Below are positions 24,112 to 32,594 of a stretch of 64,000 bases of DNA, in pieces. Position 1 is the first letter of the stretch. Every line of letters begins with the position of its first letter. This DNA is from CAVUMR01 sp963742715 (lineage in GTDB: Bacteria > Actinomycetota > Actinomycetes > Mycobacteriales > Micromonosporaceae): assembly GCA_963742715.1 (NCBI GenBank), contig CAVUMR010000001.1, forward strand, positions 1,550,001 to 1,614,000, written 5' to 3'. A program made the position numbers and the translations under genes. Below the pieces are notes generated by a model. That model was not told the DNA's origin, did no database searches, and saw nothing but the letters and a program-made list of their open reading frames with translations.

Positions 24112-25380
24112 GCGGGCGGCGTGTAGTTCCACGATCGTCACCTCGGGCGGTGCGCCGACCCGTACCGGTGGACCCCAGGAACCGACGCCGTTGGTGACGT
24201 ACAACCAGGTGCCGTCCACCTTGGCCAGTCCGGACACGACCGGCTGCTCCAGCCGTACCGCGTAGTCGAACGGCCACAGCTGACCGCCGTGCGTGTGCCC
24301 GGACAGTTGCAGGTCGACCCCGCGCTTCGCCGCATCGCCCACCTGTACCGGCTGGTGCGCGAGCAGTACGACCGCGCGATCGGGATCCCGACCGGCGAGT
24401 GCCATGTCCAGGTTCGGCCCGCCGTCGTACGACCGGCCGGTCGGATCGTTGACGCCGGCCAGGTCGAAGGCGCCCGCGCCCTCGACCTCGACCCGCTGGT
24501 TACGCAGCACGGTCAGCCCGTACGACCGGACCTCGTCCACCCAGGCCTCGACGCCGACGTAGTACTCGTGGTTGCCGGTCACGAAGTACGACCCGTGCGG
24601 TGCCTGGAGTCGCCGCAGCGGCTCCGCCTCCCGGCCGAGCTCCACCACCGAGCCGTCGACCAGATCACCGACCACCGCGATCAGGTCCGGCCGCTGCGCG
24701 TTGACCGTCTCGACCACCCGCTCGGTGAACCCGCGCCGCAGGATCGGGCCGAGGTGCAGGTCGCTGACGAGCGCGATGCGGAACCCGTCCAGTTTCGGAT
24801 CGAGCCGGCGCAGCGGTACCGCGACGCGGTGTACCCGCGGCCTGCCCATCGCGACGACCGTCCCGTACCCGACCGTGCCGACCGTGGTCGCGCCGGCGAC
24901 CAGCGCGATCGACCTGGCCAGGAACAGCCGGCGGCTCGGCTCCGGGGCCTGCGACTGCTCCACCGGCTCGGTCGGTTCAGCCTGCGCCGACGGTTCAGCG
25001 GGCTCCGCCGCCGGTTCGGTCGGCACCGCGGGTTCGGTTGCGGTCGCGTCCGGCCCGGTCTCGCGGTCGCGGCGGCGCCGGTTGAGCCATACCGCCGCTC
25101 GCGGCAACTCCAGCACCAGCAACGTCAACAACAGGTAGAACATCGCCGCGATCCACAGGTACCCGGGCCAGGCGAGTATCCGACTGGGGCCGAGCGACAG
25201 CGTTCTGGTGCCGATCAGGGTCACCGGTACGAGGACGAACAGCAGGATCGCGGCACCGGTGCCCAGCCGGCGCGGCCAGCCCGGTCGGGTCGTGTCGCGG
25301 ACCAGGCGCTTCCACAGGTACACGTGAATCCCGCCGATGATCAGCAGGATCACACCGACGAAGACGACGAGCCCGATCAC
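24109..25380 (-). CDS. Membrane-anchored metallophosphoesterase (YkuE-like)
   Basis: A 423-aa protein. The N-terminal half has three membrane helices (VVFVGVILLIIGGIHVYLW, GAAILLFVLVPVTLIG and LWIAAMFYLLLTLLVLEL), then a Glu/Ala/Pro-rich linker and a twin-arginine-like RRLFLARSIALVAGA segment. The phosphoesterase domain carries all metal motifs: ALVSDLHLGP, AVVGDLVDGS, VTGNHEYYVG, LLAHQP and SGHTHGGQLW. The GTG at 25380 immediately follows the moaD stop (TAAGTG), so it is co-transcribed with moaA-moaD. Family members hydrolyse phosphodiesters or UDP-diacylglucosamine-type lipids; the substrate here is unknown. Confidence 0.88.
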   Translation of the reverse strand: MIGLVVFVGVILLIIGGIHVYLWKRLVRDTTRPGWPRRLGTGAAILLFVLVPVTLIGTRTLSLGPSRILAWPGYLWIAAMFYLLLTLLVLELPRAAVWLNRRRRDRETGPDATATEPAVPTEPAAEPAEPSAQAEPTEPVEQSQAPEPSRRLFLARSIALVAGATTVGTVGYGTVVAMGRPRVHRVAVPLRRLDPKLDGFRIALVSDLHLGPILRRGFTERVVETVNAQRPDLIAVVGDLVDGSVVELGREAEPLRRLQAPHGSYFVTGNHEYYVGVEAWVDEVRSYGLTVLRNQRVEVEGAGAFDLAGVNDPTGRSYDGGPNLDMALAGRDPDRAVVLLAHQPVQVGDAAKRGVDLQLSGHTHGGQLWPFDYAVRLEQPVVSGLAKVDGTWLYVTNGVGSWGPPVRVGAPPEVTIVELHAAR

Positions 25381-25644
25381 TTACCCCCCAGCGAAGGGCG
25401 GCAGGATGTCGACCGTCGCGTCGGTGGGGAGTGGTGCGGCCCGGTCCCGGCAGGACGTGCCGTTGACGAGGAACGAAGCGACCGCGAGCACCCGGGCGAG
25501 GTCGGCGCCGTGCCGCGTAGTCAACTCGGCGACCAGCGCGTCCACATCGGCGGCCGGGAGCTTCTCCTCGGCGGTGCCGGCCGCGGCGCGCGCACCGGCG
25601 AAGTATCGCACCGTCACGGTCGGCGCCGGGTCCGGACCGGCCAC
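25381..25644 (-). CDS. moaD: Molybdopterin synthase sulfur carrier subunit MoaD
   Basis: An 87-aa ubiquitin-fold sulfur carrier ending in the required Gly-Gly (DILPPFAGG), which is thiocarboxylated before sulfur transfer in complex with MoaE. The fold is recognisable from VTVRYFAGARAAAGTAEE and SFLVNGTSCR. GTG at 25644 was chosen: it begins 2 nt after the moaA stop and gives the standard length. An upstream frame to 25743 lies inside moaA. moaE is at a separate locus (15133). Confidence 0.93.
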   Translation of the reverse strand: MAGPDPAPTVTVRYFAGARAAAGTAEEKLPAADVDALVAELTTRHGADLARVLAVASFLVNGTSCRDRAAPLPTDATVDILPPFAGG

Positions 25645-25646
25645 GC

Positions 25647-26666
25647 TCAGCCGCCGATCGCGGACATCGGCCGCACCGGCTGCAGGAACGTCGGGTCGTC
25701 GATGCCGTGACCGGGGTGCTTCGCCCACATCGCGGCCCGCCACCGGTCGGCCAGCTCGGCATCGCTCGCGCCGGAGCGCATCGCCCCGCGCAGGTCGTTC
25801 TCCTCGCGGGCGAACAGGCAGTTGCGGATCTGTCCGTCCGCGGTCAGCCGGGTGCGGTCGCAGGCGCCACAGAACGGCCGGGTCACGCTGCCGATCACGC
25901 CGACCTTCGCCGGACCGCCGTCGACCAGCCAGCTTTCAGCGGGTGTACTGCCGCGCTCGTCCGGATCGGGATCTAGCCGGTACGCCTGGCGGAGCCGCTC
26001 CAGGATCTCGGCGGCGGTGACCATGTCCTCGCGCCGCCACCCGTGCTGGGCGTCGAGTGGCATCTGCTCGATGAACCGCAGCTCGTAGCCGTGGCTCATG
26101 GCGAAGTCGAGCAGCGGTACGGCCTCGTCGTCGTTGACCCCGCGCAGCAGCACCGCGTTCACCTTGACCGGGGTGAGCCCGGCGGCGACCGCGGCCTCGA
26201 GCCCGGCCAGCGTGTCCGGCAGCCGGCGGCGGTGCGCCATCTGCTCGAACCGCTGCGGGTCGAGGGTGTCCAGCGAGACGTTCAACCGGTCCAGGCCGGC
26301 GGCGGAGAGGGGACCGGCCAGCCGGGACAGCCCGATCGCGTTCGTGGTCAGGGAAACCTGTGGCCGGGGTCGCAGGCCGGTGACCGCCTCGACCACGCCG
26401 ACCAGGCCGGGGCGCAGCAGCGGCTCGCCGCCGGTGAACCGCACCTCGGTCACGCCGAGCTGCTCGACCCCGATCCGGACCAGCCGGATCACTTCGGCGT
26501 CGGTGAGGATGTCGGTCGACGGCAGCCACGGCAGTCCCTCGGGGGGCATGCAGTAGGTGCAGCGCAGGTTGCAGCGGTCGGTCAACGAGACGCGTAGGTC
26601 GGTGGCGACCCGGCCGAACCGGTCCACCAGCCCGGTCCCGCGCGGGTTGGACCCGGTCGGAGGCAT
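25647..26666 (-). CDS. moaA: GTP 3',8-cyclase MoaA
   Basis: A 339-aa radical SAM enzyme performing the first step of molybdenum cofactor synthesis. N-terminal cluster: SLTDRCNLRCTYCMPPEG (CxxxCxxC). SAM-binding GGEPLL lies in VRFTGGEPLLRPG. The C-terminal cluster is CGACDRTRLTADGQIRNCLF. The protein ends SAIGG, the C-terminal Gly-Gly needed for catalysis in MoaA. ATG at 26666 has a TACGGT -10 box 6 nt upstream and no ribosome binding site. It heads moaA-moaD-metallophosphoesterase on the minus strand. Confidence 0.97.
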   Translation of the reverse strand: MPPTGSNPRGTGLVDRFGRVATDLRVSLTDRCNLRCTYCMPPEGLPWLPSTDILTDAEVIRLVRIGVEQLGVTEVRFTGGEPLLRPGLVGVVEAVTGLRPRPQVSLTTNAIGLSRLAGPLSAAGLDRLNVSLDTLDPQRFEQMAHRRRLPDTLAGLEAAVAAGLTPVKVNAVLLRGVNDDEAVPLLDFAMSHGYELRFIEQMPLDAQHGWRREDMVTAAEILERLRQAYRLDPDPDERGSTPAESWLVDGGPAKVGVIGSVTRPFCGACDRTRLTADGQIRNCLFAREENDLRGAMRSGASDAELADRWRAAMWAKHPGHGIDDPTFLQPVRPMSAIGG

Positions 26667-26672
26667 GGGTCG

Positions 26673-26678
26673 ACCGTA
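26673..26678 (-). promoter_or_regulatory. Leaderless -10 box for moaA
   Basis: TACGGT on the minus strand, 6 nt before ATG 26666. Confidence 0.55.
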
Positions 26679-26777
26679 TCCCGAGGGACCGACGAGTTGG
26701 GCTACTCATTCGGTCAGACCGTCTCCCGCCCGACCGTCGCGGCGCCCACCGCGCCAGTAGTGGCAGGTCGCTGGCGG

Positions 26778-27827
26778 CTACCGCGCCGGGGCGGGACTGC
26801 CGGCGCCGTGATGCTGCGAGGACCGGCGTATCAGCACACTTCCCCCGATAGCGAGCAGCGCGATACCGATGATCAGCAGTGCGAGCGCCGGGGCCAGGTA
26901 GTTGTCGAAGATCGTGGCGAGCGCGGTCGCCGGCACGATCAACGCCAGCAGCACGCCGGCCAGCAGCAGGCTCCAGTGCCGGATCCGGGAGTACGCCACG
27001 ACGATTCCGGCCCCGACCGCGACGGACAGCACCAGGCCCACCCAGGCGTAGTCGGACTGGGTGGCGAGCACCTCGCTGCCGAGCAGTCCGGCGGCCGCGG
27101 CCAGGAACGCGCTGGCCTCGTTCTCGGTCACCACGTCGAGCAGCGCGAGGGCCAGCCACAACGTGCCGTACCCGATCAGGGCGAGCGACCAGACCAGCAG
27201 GAGTACGTCGTCGGACCGGGCGGCGTTGGCGTCCGTCCCGTTGATGATCAGGTCACACACCGCCCACAGCGCGACCATGCCGGCCAGCCAGGACGCGAAC
27301 AGCAGCGGCGCGCCCCGGAGCACCACGTACAGCGGCACGCTGACCAGCAGCGCGGCCACGCCGATCGAAAGGGGCTCGGCCCGGCCGTCGACCACCAGTC
27401 CGCCCACCGCGGCGGCGCTCCCGGTCGCCAGCGCACCCAGCGCGGACGACAGCCGGCGCCGGGACGGGTTGTCGGTGCGCTTGAGCGAGCCCTGGTGCAG
27501 GCCGAGGATCAGGCCGGCGACCGCGAGGAACACGGTCACCGTCACGGTCAGCCCGATCCGGCCGCCGCGCGGGATGTCCCGCCACAGGTTGCCGACGATG
27601 ATGCCGGCGCCGCCGAGCATCAGCGCGCCGCCGACGTACGCGGCCACCTCCACCAGAACGTTGGCCCGGTGCGGGTGGTCGGGTTGGCCGGTCGGGTGCC
27701 CGCCGGCCGATGAACTGTGCAGTGCGGCCGCGAGTACCTGCGCGGTCCGGCCGGCCTGCTGCGGCGAGAGCGTGCCTTCGTCGACGAGCTGTTGGAGTCC
27801 CGCGTTGAGCGGATCAGTACCGGCCAT
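26778..27827 (-). CDS. DUF2157-like polytopic membrane protein
   Basis: A 349-aa protein. The N-terminal ~40 residues form a small helical domain (LQQLVDEGTLSPQQAGRTA) typical of DUF2157 proteins, followed by a His/Pro linker and about ten hydrophobic helices (for example LVEVAAYVGGALMLGGAGII, LTVTVTVFLAVAGLILGL and WVGLVLSVAVGAGIVVAYS). ATG at 27827 gives MAGTDPLNAGLQ; a longer frame to 28946 overlaps the kinase gene and is rejected. Function unknown. Its C-terminal tail is QHHGAGSPAPAR. Confidence 0.8.
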   Translation of the reverse strand: MAGTDPLNAGLQQLVDEGTLSPQQAGRTAQVLAAALHSSSAGGHPTGQPDHPHRANVLVEVAAYVGGALMLGGAGIIVGNLWRDIPRGGRIGLTVTVTVFLAVAGLILGLHQGSLKRTDNPSRRRLSSALGALATGSAAAVGGLVVDGRAEPLSIGVAALLVSVPLYVVLRGAPLLFASWLAGMVALWAVCDLIINGTDANAARSDDVLLLVWSLALIGYGTLWLALALLDVVTENEASAFLAAAAGLLGSEVLATQSDYAWVGLVLSVAVGAGIVVAYSRIRHWSLLLAGVLLALIVPATALATIFDNYLAPALALLIIGIALLAIGGSVLIRRSSQHHGAGSPAPAR

Positions 27828-27898
27828 GCGACCAGTGTGGCCCAATCGCCCGAAACCGCACGGCGTGCGGTGTTTCCCGCGGCAGCCCGCCGCCCAGG

Positions 27899-28801
27899 TC
27901 AGCGGTACGTGTCGGCGGCCTGACGCACCGCGCTCGCGTACGAGCTGCCGAACAGCGCGGTGTGTACGAGAAGCAGGTGCAGTTGGTGCAGCGGTACCCG
28001 CTCGCGCCACCCGTCCGCGAGCGGCGACACCTCCTGGTACGCCCGCAGGATCCGGTCCAGCATCGGTACGCCGCCGAAGAGCGCGAGCAGGGCCAGGTCG
28101 GTCTCCCGGTGACCGCCGTGCGCGGCCGGATCGACCAGCCAGCCGGTACCGGTGGAGTCCCACAGCACATTGCCCGGCCACAGGTCCCCGTGCAGGCGGG
28201 ACGGCGGTTCCGAAGGCCCGGCCAGCTCGCCGATGCCGTCGATGACGTCCTGTACCGCCCGCGCGTCGGCCTGCCCGAGCGCGCCGTTGTCGACCGACCG
28301 GCGCAGGTACGGCTGGAGTCTCCGTTCGGCGAACCAGCCCGGCCAGGCGCTGTCCGGCTCGTCCGGTCGGTTGAGCGGCGCGTTGTCCAGCGGGAGGCTG
28401 CCGATGTAGCCGTCCCGGTCCGCGCCGTACCGGGGTGCGCCCGCGGCATGCAGCGCGGCGAGCTGCCGCCCGAACCGTTCCGCGCCGGCGGGCGTGACCG
28501 GCCCGGGCTGCACCCACTCCAGCACCAGCATGGTGTCGGTTTCGGCCAGCACTTCCGGGACCGGTACGGCATCGGCAGCCCTGAGCCAACGCAGCCCGGC
28601 GGCCTCGGCGGCGAAGAACCCCGGCGGTGGCCCGGCAGCCCCTTCCGGCCAGCTCTTGGCGAACACGTCCGTGCCGTCGTCCAGGGTCAACCGGTTGGCC
28701 GTACAGATGGAGCCGCCCGGCACCGGGGTGACCCGCAGTCGCTGGTGGTGCAGGAAGGTGCCGATGTGCCCCGGATGGGCGCGCAGGTACGCCAGGTCCA
28801 C
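27899..28801 (-). CDS. Fructosamine kinase family protein
   Basis: A 300-aa APH-fold kinase resembling fructosamine-3-kinases, which phosphorylate ketosamines on glycated proteins so that they decompose. Seen: glycine-rich start RVTPVPGGSICTANRL, kinase lysine in DVFAKSWPEG, LEWVQPG hinge, catalytic SRLHGDLWPGNVLW and metal-binding GWLVDPAAHGGHRETDLAL. GTG at 28801 was chosen because a TACCGT -10 box is 8 nt upstream and it gives the typical VDLAYLRAHPGHIG N-terminus. Divergent from the GNAT gene at 28931. Confidence 0.88.
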   Translation of the reverse strand: MDLAYLRAHPGHIGTFLHHQRLRVTPVPGGSICTANRLTLDDGTDVFAKSWPEGAAGPPPGFFAAEAAGLRWLRAADAVPVPEVLAETDTMLVLEWVQPGPVTPAGAERFGRQLAALHAAGAPRYGADRDGYIGSLPLDNAPLNRPDEPDSAWPGWFAERRLQPYLRRSVDNGALGQADARAVQDVIDGIGELAGPSEPPSRLHGDLWPGNVLWDSTGTGWLVDPAAHGGHRETDLALLALFGGVPMLDRILRAYQEVSPLADGWRERVPLHQLHLLLVHTALFGSSYASAVRQAADTYR

Positions 28802-28809
28802 GCCTGCCG

Positions 28810-28815
28810 ACGGTA
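28810..28815 (-). promoter_or_regulatory. Leaderless -10 box for the fructosamine kinase gene
   Basis: TACCGT on the minus strand, 8 nt before GTG 28801. Confidence 0.5.
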
Positions 28816-28930
28816 CGCGGTGGGACGGCGCGCTCGGCCAGGCGGTACAGCCGGGCGGTATGGGCCGGTGTGGGCCGCCCGCTGGGGCAAAGGCCTGTCG
28901 GCGGGTCCGGTCGAGGAGTATGCATGGGGC

Positions 28931-29479
28931 ATGTCCGACAGTGCATCCACTGGGCTCGCCCGCCCGCAGCAGGTCGACGTGACGGTCCGGTCCTACCGGC
29001 CGACCGACCACGGAGCGTGTCGTGGTTTATGGGCCGAGCTGGTGGAACAGCACCAGGAGCTCTACCACGAGAAGGCGGCCGGGGGGCCGGACCAGGGTGC
29101 CGCGTTCGAGGAGTACCTGACCCGGCTCGACCTGTCCGGGATGTGGGTGGCCGAGGACGCCGAGGGCACCGTGGTGGGCTTCACCGGCCTGCTGCTGCAG
29201 GGCCGGTCGGGCGAGGTGGACCCGCTTGTCGTGACCGGGTCGCACCGCGGTCACGGGGTCGGTCGGGCACTGCTCGAGCGGGTGGCCGAGGAGGGTCGCC
29301 GGCGCCGGCTCACCTTCCTGAGCGTCTCGCCGGCCAGCCGGAACGTGGGCGCGATCCACTGCTTCTACCGGGCCGGGTACCGCGCGATGGCGCACGTCAC
29401 GCTGACGCTGGACCTGGCCGACCGCGGTCACGAATGGCAGGACGGCATCGACGTACACAACCTGCGATTCGGGTACTGA
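28931..29479 (+). CDS. GNAT family N-acetyltransferase
   Basis: A 182-aa protein with one GNAT domain. The N-terminal VDVTVRSYRPTDHGACRGLWAEL is followed by the acetyl-CoA-binding motif A, VVTGSHRGHGVGRALLERV (R-x-x-G-x-G), and motif B AIHCFYRAGYRA. Substrate cannot be predicted. ATG at 28931 was chosen as the first start before the conserved domain; a GAGGAG tract lies about 12 nt upstream. The gene is followed by a pair of DnaA boxes and the DUF4192 gene. Confidence 0.85.
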   Translation: MSDSASTGLARPQQVDVTVRSYRPTDHGACRGLWAELVEQHQELYHEKAAGGPDQGAAFEEYLTRLDLSGMWVAEDAEGTVVGFTGLLLQGRSGEVDPLVVTGSHRGHGVGRALLERVAEEGRRRRLTFLSVSPASRNVGAIHCFYRAGYRAMAHVTLTLDLADRGHEWQDGIDVHNLRFGY

Positions 29480-29521
29480 CGCGGTTGTTCCCGGCCCCTC
29501 TGGTGGCTGGCGGATGCGACC

Positions 29522-29555
29522 GCCTGTGGATAAGTGGGCGGGGTTATCCACAGGC
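29522..29555. promoter_or_regulatory. Two perfect DnaA boxes in inverted orientation
   Basis: TGTGGATAA (29525-29533) and TTATCCACA (29544-29552) are both exact consensus DnaA boxes. They are embedded in 12-bp inverted arms (GCCTGTGGATAA / TTATCCACAGGC) with a 10-nt GC-rich spacer. They lie between the GNAT stop and the DUF4192 start, 52 nt upstream of the latter. A role in DnaA binding, either regulation of the downstream gene or titration of DnaA, is inferred. Confidence 0.65.
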
Positions 29556-29606
29556 CGGCGTCGAGGGCTTCACGAAACTGCTACCTGACCGGCACGCTCT
29601 GCGGTC

Positions 29607-30710
29607 ATGTCCAACCTGCCTGTCGATCGCAGCGGGACCAGGCTGTGCCTGCAGTCGCCCGTCGACCTGCTCGCCGCCGTGCCCTACCTGCTCGGTTTCC
29701 ACCCGTCCGAGAGCCTCGTCGTCATCGGCCTGCGCGGACAGGTTCTCGCGATCACCGCCCGGATCGACCTCCCGGAACCACTGCCGTCCGGTACCGACGA
29801 GCATGGCCATCCGCCCGACCCCGCTGCCCGGCCGGCATCCTCACCCGACCTCCCCGGCGGCCAGCTGGGGGAGCTCGGTGAGCAGCTCGGTCAGCATCTC
29901 GCCGAGGTGGTGGCCCGGCACGCGGTCACCGAGGTGATGCTGGTCGGGTACGGCCCGGACGACCGGGTGGCACCGGCGACGGCAGCGGTACGGCACGCCG
30001 TCCTCCGGCGCGGTACGCCCATTCGGGACGCGCTCCGGGTCGATGCCGGGCGGTACTGGTCGTACGTCTGCCCGGACCGTACGTGCTGCCCGCCGGAGGG
30101 CGTGCCGTACGACCTGTCCGTCAGCGCGGTACCGGCCGAGGCGATCTACGCCGGCCTGGTCGCGCTGCCGGACCGGTCCGCGCTGGTGGAGCGGCTGGCG
30201 CCGGTCAGTGGAATCCGCCGGGTGGCGATGCGGCAGGCGACGATCCGCGCCGAGGCCCGGTTGGAGGTCTGGGCGCGGGTGAGGGGCGATCTGGTGAGCG
30301 GTCACCGCGGACTCGCCCGCGAGGGAGCGCGGGTGATCACGGCCGCGCTGCGGCGCCATCGGGACCGACGGGAGCCGCTCACCGACGACGAGGTGGCGTG
30401 GCTGAGCGTGCTGCTCGCCCTGGAGCGGGTACGCGACGAGGCGTGGTCCCGGCTCGACGCGACCACCCGCCCGGCACAGCTGTCGCTCTGGACCGACGTG
30501 GTGACCCGCGCCGACCCGGCGTTCCTGCCGGCACCGGCGTCGTTGCTGGCCTTCGCCGCCTGGCAGGACGGGGACGGGGCGATGGCGACCGTGGCGGTGG
30601 ACCGGGCACTCGAGTGCGACCCGACCTACTCGATGGCGCTGCTGCTCAAGCAGGTGCTGGTCAGCGGGGTGCCGCCATCCGCCTGGCCGTTCACCGGCGC
30701 CGCCTCGTAG
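29607..30710 (+). CDS. DUF4192 domain-containing protein
   Basis: A 367-aa actinobacterial protein of unknown function. The DUF4192 core is recognisable: CLQSPVDLLAAVPYLLGFHPSESLVVIGL at the start, AVTEVMLVGYGPDDRVAPA, an RDALRVDAGRYWSYVC segment with CPDRTCCPPEGVPYDL, and a C-terminal helical repeat region with PAPASLLAFAAWQDGDGAMATVAVDRALECDPTYSMALLL. It starts at ATG 29607, downstream of the two DnaA boxes. Its end is followed by tandem repeats shared with the 3' end of convergent fdhD. Confidence 0.88.
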   Translation: MSNLPVDRSGTRLCLQSPVDLLAAVPYLLGFHPSESLVVIGLRGQVLAITARIDLPEPLPSGTDEHGHPPDPAARPASSPDLPGGQLGELGEQLGQHLAEVVARHAVTEVMLVGYGPDDRVAPATAAVRHAVLRRGTPIRDALRVDAGRYWSYVCPDRTCCPPEGVPYDLSVSAVPAEAIYAGLVALPDRSALVERLAPVSGIRRVAMRQATIRAEARLEVWARVRGDLVSGHRGLAREGARVITAALRRHRDRREPLTDDEVAWLSVLLALERVRDEAWSRLDATTRPAQLSLWTDVVTRADPAFLPAPASLLAFAAWQDGDGAMATVAVDRALECDPTYSMALLLKQVLVSGVPPSAWPFTGAAS

Positions 30711-30717
30711 ACGCCGG

Positions 30718-30866
30718 TCTCCGCGGCGGTCGGTGGTTCCTGGGCGCCGTCTCCGCGGCGATCGGTGCTTCCTAGGTCCCGGTCTCCGCGGCCGGTCGGT
30801 GCTTCTTAGGTGCCGCCCTCCGCGGCGGTCGGTGCTTCTCAGGTCCCGGTCTCCGCGGCGGTCGGC
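30718..30866 (-). repeat. Five tandem ~33-bp repeats spanning the fdhD stop
   Basis: The TCTCCGCGG-containing unit begins at 30718, 30750, 30783, 30817 and 30850 (spacings 32-34 bp). On the minus strand the unit encodes the fdhD C-terminus PTAAETGT plus its stop, then repeats EAPTAAEGGT plus a stop, with further decayed copies. The array fills the space between convergent DUF4192 and fdhD. Confidence 0.75.
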
Positions 30867-31702
30867 TGGTTGGTGCGGCTCTGGTCGGGCAACCGGATCC
30901 GCTCGGCGCCGGTGTACACGTTCATCCGGCTGCCGCGCAGGAAGCCGACCAGCGTGATGCCGACCTCGGCGGCCAGATCCACGGCGAGCGTGCTCGGCGC
31001 CGACACGGCCGCCAGTACCGGGATCCCCGCCATCGACGCCTTCTGGGTCAACTCGAAGCTGGCACGTCCACTGACGAGGAGCACGTGACCGGCCAGCGGC
31101 AGCTCATCGTTCCGCAGCGCCCAACCGATCACCTTGTCCACCGCGTTGTGCCGGCCGACGTCCTCTCGTACGCACCGCAGCTCCCCGGTCGCGGTGAACA
31201 GGCCGGCGGCGTGCAGTCCACCGGTACGGGCGAACACGCGCTGACTGGCTCGCAGCAGGTCCGGCAGCGCGGTCAGTACCGCCACGTCGACCTGTACCGG
31301 GTCGTCCGCGACCGGATAGCGCGAGCTGGTCCGTACCGCGTCGATGCTGGTCTTGCCGCAGATCCCGCACGAGCTGGTGGTGTAGAAGTTGCGGGTCGGA
31401 TCGGTGGTCGGCTGCGGTACCCCGGGCGCGAGGCTCACCTCCAGCACGTTGTACGTGTTGGGCGTTTCGTCGGCGCAGTGCCGGGCGGTACGTACGTCCT
31501 CCGCGTTGCGGACCATGCCCTCGGTGAGGAGGAAGCCGAGGCCGAGGTCGATGTCGTCACCGGGCGTGCGCATGGTGACCGCCAGCGGCGTACCGCCGAC
31601 CCTGATTTCCAGCGGCTCCTCGGCGACCAGCGTGTCGGCCCGCTGGTCTCCACCCGCTCCGTCGATGCGGAGCACCGGCCGCCGTCCCGTGACCCGGCCC
31701 AT
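30839..31702 (-). CDS. fdhD: Formate dehydrogenase accessory sulfurtransferase FdhD
   Basis: A 287-aa protein transferring sulfur to the bis-MGD cofactor of formate dehydrogenase. Seen: VAEEPLEIRVGGTPLAVTMR, TPGDDIDLGLGFLLTEG, the catalytic Cys pair in SSCGICGKTSID, and GRHNAVDKVIGWAL and VSGRASFELTQKA. ATG at 31702 has a TAGCCT -10 box 7 nt upstream. The gene is divergent from mobA; both promoters share a 116-nt gap between the two -10 boxes. No formate dehydrogenase is in this window. The C-terminus is duplicated in the downstream repeats. Confidence 0.95.
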   Translation of the reverse strand: MGRVTGRRPVLRIDGAGGDQRADTLVAEEPLEIRVGGTPLAVTMRTPGDDIDLGLGFLLTEGMVRNAEDVRTARHCADETPNTYNVLEVSLAPGVPQPTTDPTRNFYTTSSCGICGKTSIDAVRTSSRYPVADDPVQVDVAVLTALPDLLRASQRVFARTGGLHAAGLFTATGELRCVREDVGRHNAVDKVIGWALRNDELPLAGHVLLVSGRASFELTQKASMAGIPVLAAVSAPSTLAVDLAAEVGITLVGFLRGSRMNVYTGAERIRLPDQSRTNQPTAAETGT

Positions 31703-31709
31703 GGGTCCG

Positions 31710-31715
31710 AGGCTA
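31710..31715 (-). promoter_or_regulatory. Leaderless -10 box for fdhD
   Basis: TAGCCT on the minus strand, 7 nt before ATG 31702. Confidence 0.6.
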
Positions 31716-31831
31716 CGCGCGGATCCGCCCCGCTTCACCCGGCCGACGGGCCGTCCCGCCGGCACAGGGCGACGCGCGGTTGGGCCGGGTGCTGCCGATC
31801 GTTCGACCGGCAAGATCGACAGGACACGGCC

Positions 31832-31837
31832 TAGCGT
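31832..31837 (+). promoter_or_regulatory. Leaderless -10 box for mobA
   Basis: TAGCGT, 7 nt before GTG 31845. Confidence 0.55.
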
Positions 31838-31844
31838 GGGAACC

Positions 31845-32594
31845 GTGACAGCAGCCGTGCCCCCCGCGTACGCCGCGATCGTGCTGGCCGGTGGCTCGGC
31901 CCGCCGGTTGGGTGGCCGGCACAAGCCCGGCATCCCGGTCGGTGGCGTACCGCTGCTGGACCGGGTGCTGAACGCGGTGCCGGACGCCCGCCCACGGATC
32001 GTTGTCGGGCCGCCGCAGCCGGTACCCCCGGATGTCTTTCTGGTCCTGGAGGAGCCGGCGGGCGGGGGGCCGGTGGCCGCGACCGCCGCTGGGCTGGGCC
32101 GGTTGGTTGCCGGTCGCCGGCCGATCGACGGTCCGCCCGGGCGTAGTCGCGATTCCGGCGGCCCACAGGAGTCCGGTGTGGGTGCGGTCGGTGCGGGCTC
32201 GGCTGGTGTGGGCTCGGCCGGTGTGGGCTCGGCCGGCGTGGATGAGCCGCCGGAGCTGGCCGCGGTGCTGGCGGCGGACCTGCCCTTCCTCACCCCGGCC
32301 GCGATCATCGCGTTGCGCGACGCGGCCGGCCGGCCCGGCCAGGACGGCGCGCTGTACGTCGACGGCGACGGTCGGCGCCAACTTCTCTGCGGCGTGTGGC
32401 GGACAGCCGCGCTGCGGACTCGACTCGACGCTTTCGCGGCCCCCGCCGGAGTGGGCATGCACCGGCTGCTCACCGGACTGCGGGTGGTCGAGTTGCGCAC
32501 CCCGTCCGGCGACCCACCCACCGCGCAGCCGCCGCCGTGGTACGACTGCGACACCGACGAGGATGTACGCCGGGCGGAGGAGTGGTCACAGTGA
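31845..32594 (+). CDS. mobA: Molybdenum cofactor guanylyltransferase MobA
   Basis: A 249-aa nucleotidyltransferase attaching GMP to molybdopterin. The signature loop is AAIVLAGGSARRLGGRHKPG, with ADLPFLTP as the metal-binding motif and LLCGVWRTAALR later. A low-complexity insertion (GVGAVGAGSAGVGSAGVGSAGV, bases about 32175-32240, built of ~18-bp repeats) interrupts the domain before ADLPF and is not part of the family core. GTG at 31845 is set by the leaderless -10 box. The last codons overlap the DUF6457 gene by 4 nt (GTGA). Confidence 0.92.
   Translation: MTAAVPPAYAAIVLAGGSARRLGGRHKPGIPVGGVPLLDRVLNAVPDARPRIVVGPPQPVPPDVFLVLEEPAGGGPVAATAAGLGRLVAGRRPIDGPPGRSRDSGGPQESGVGAVGAGSAGVGSAGVGSAGVDEPPELAAVLAADLPFLTPAAIIALRDAAGRPGQDGALYVDGDGRRQLLCGVWRTAALRTRLDAFAAPAGVGMHRLLTGLRVVELRTPSGDPPTAQPPPWYDCDTDEDVRRAEEWSQ

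Noticed and set aside
28802..29011. An N-terminal extension of the fructosamine kinase
   Set aside because: The open frame continues upstream to 29011, but the leaderless -10 box and family start support GTG 28801.
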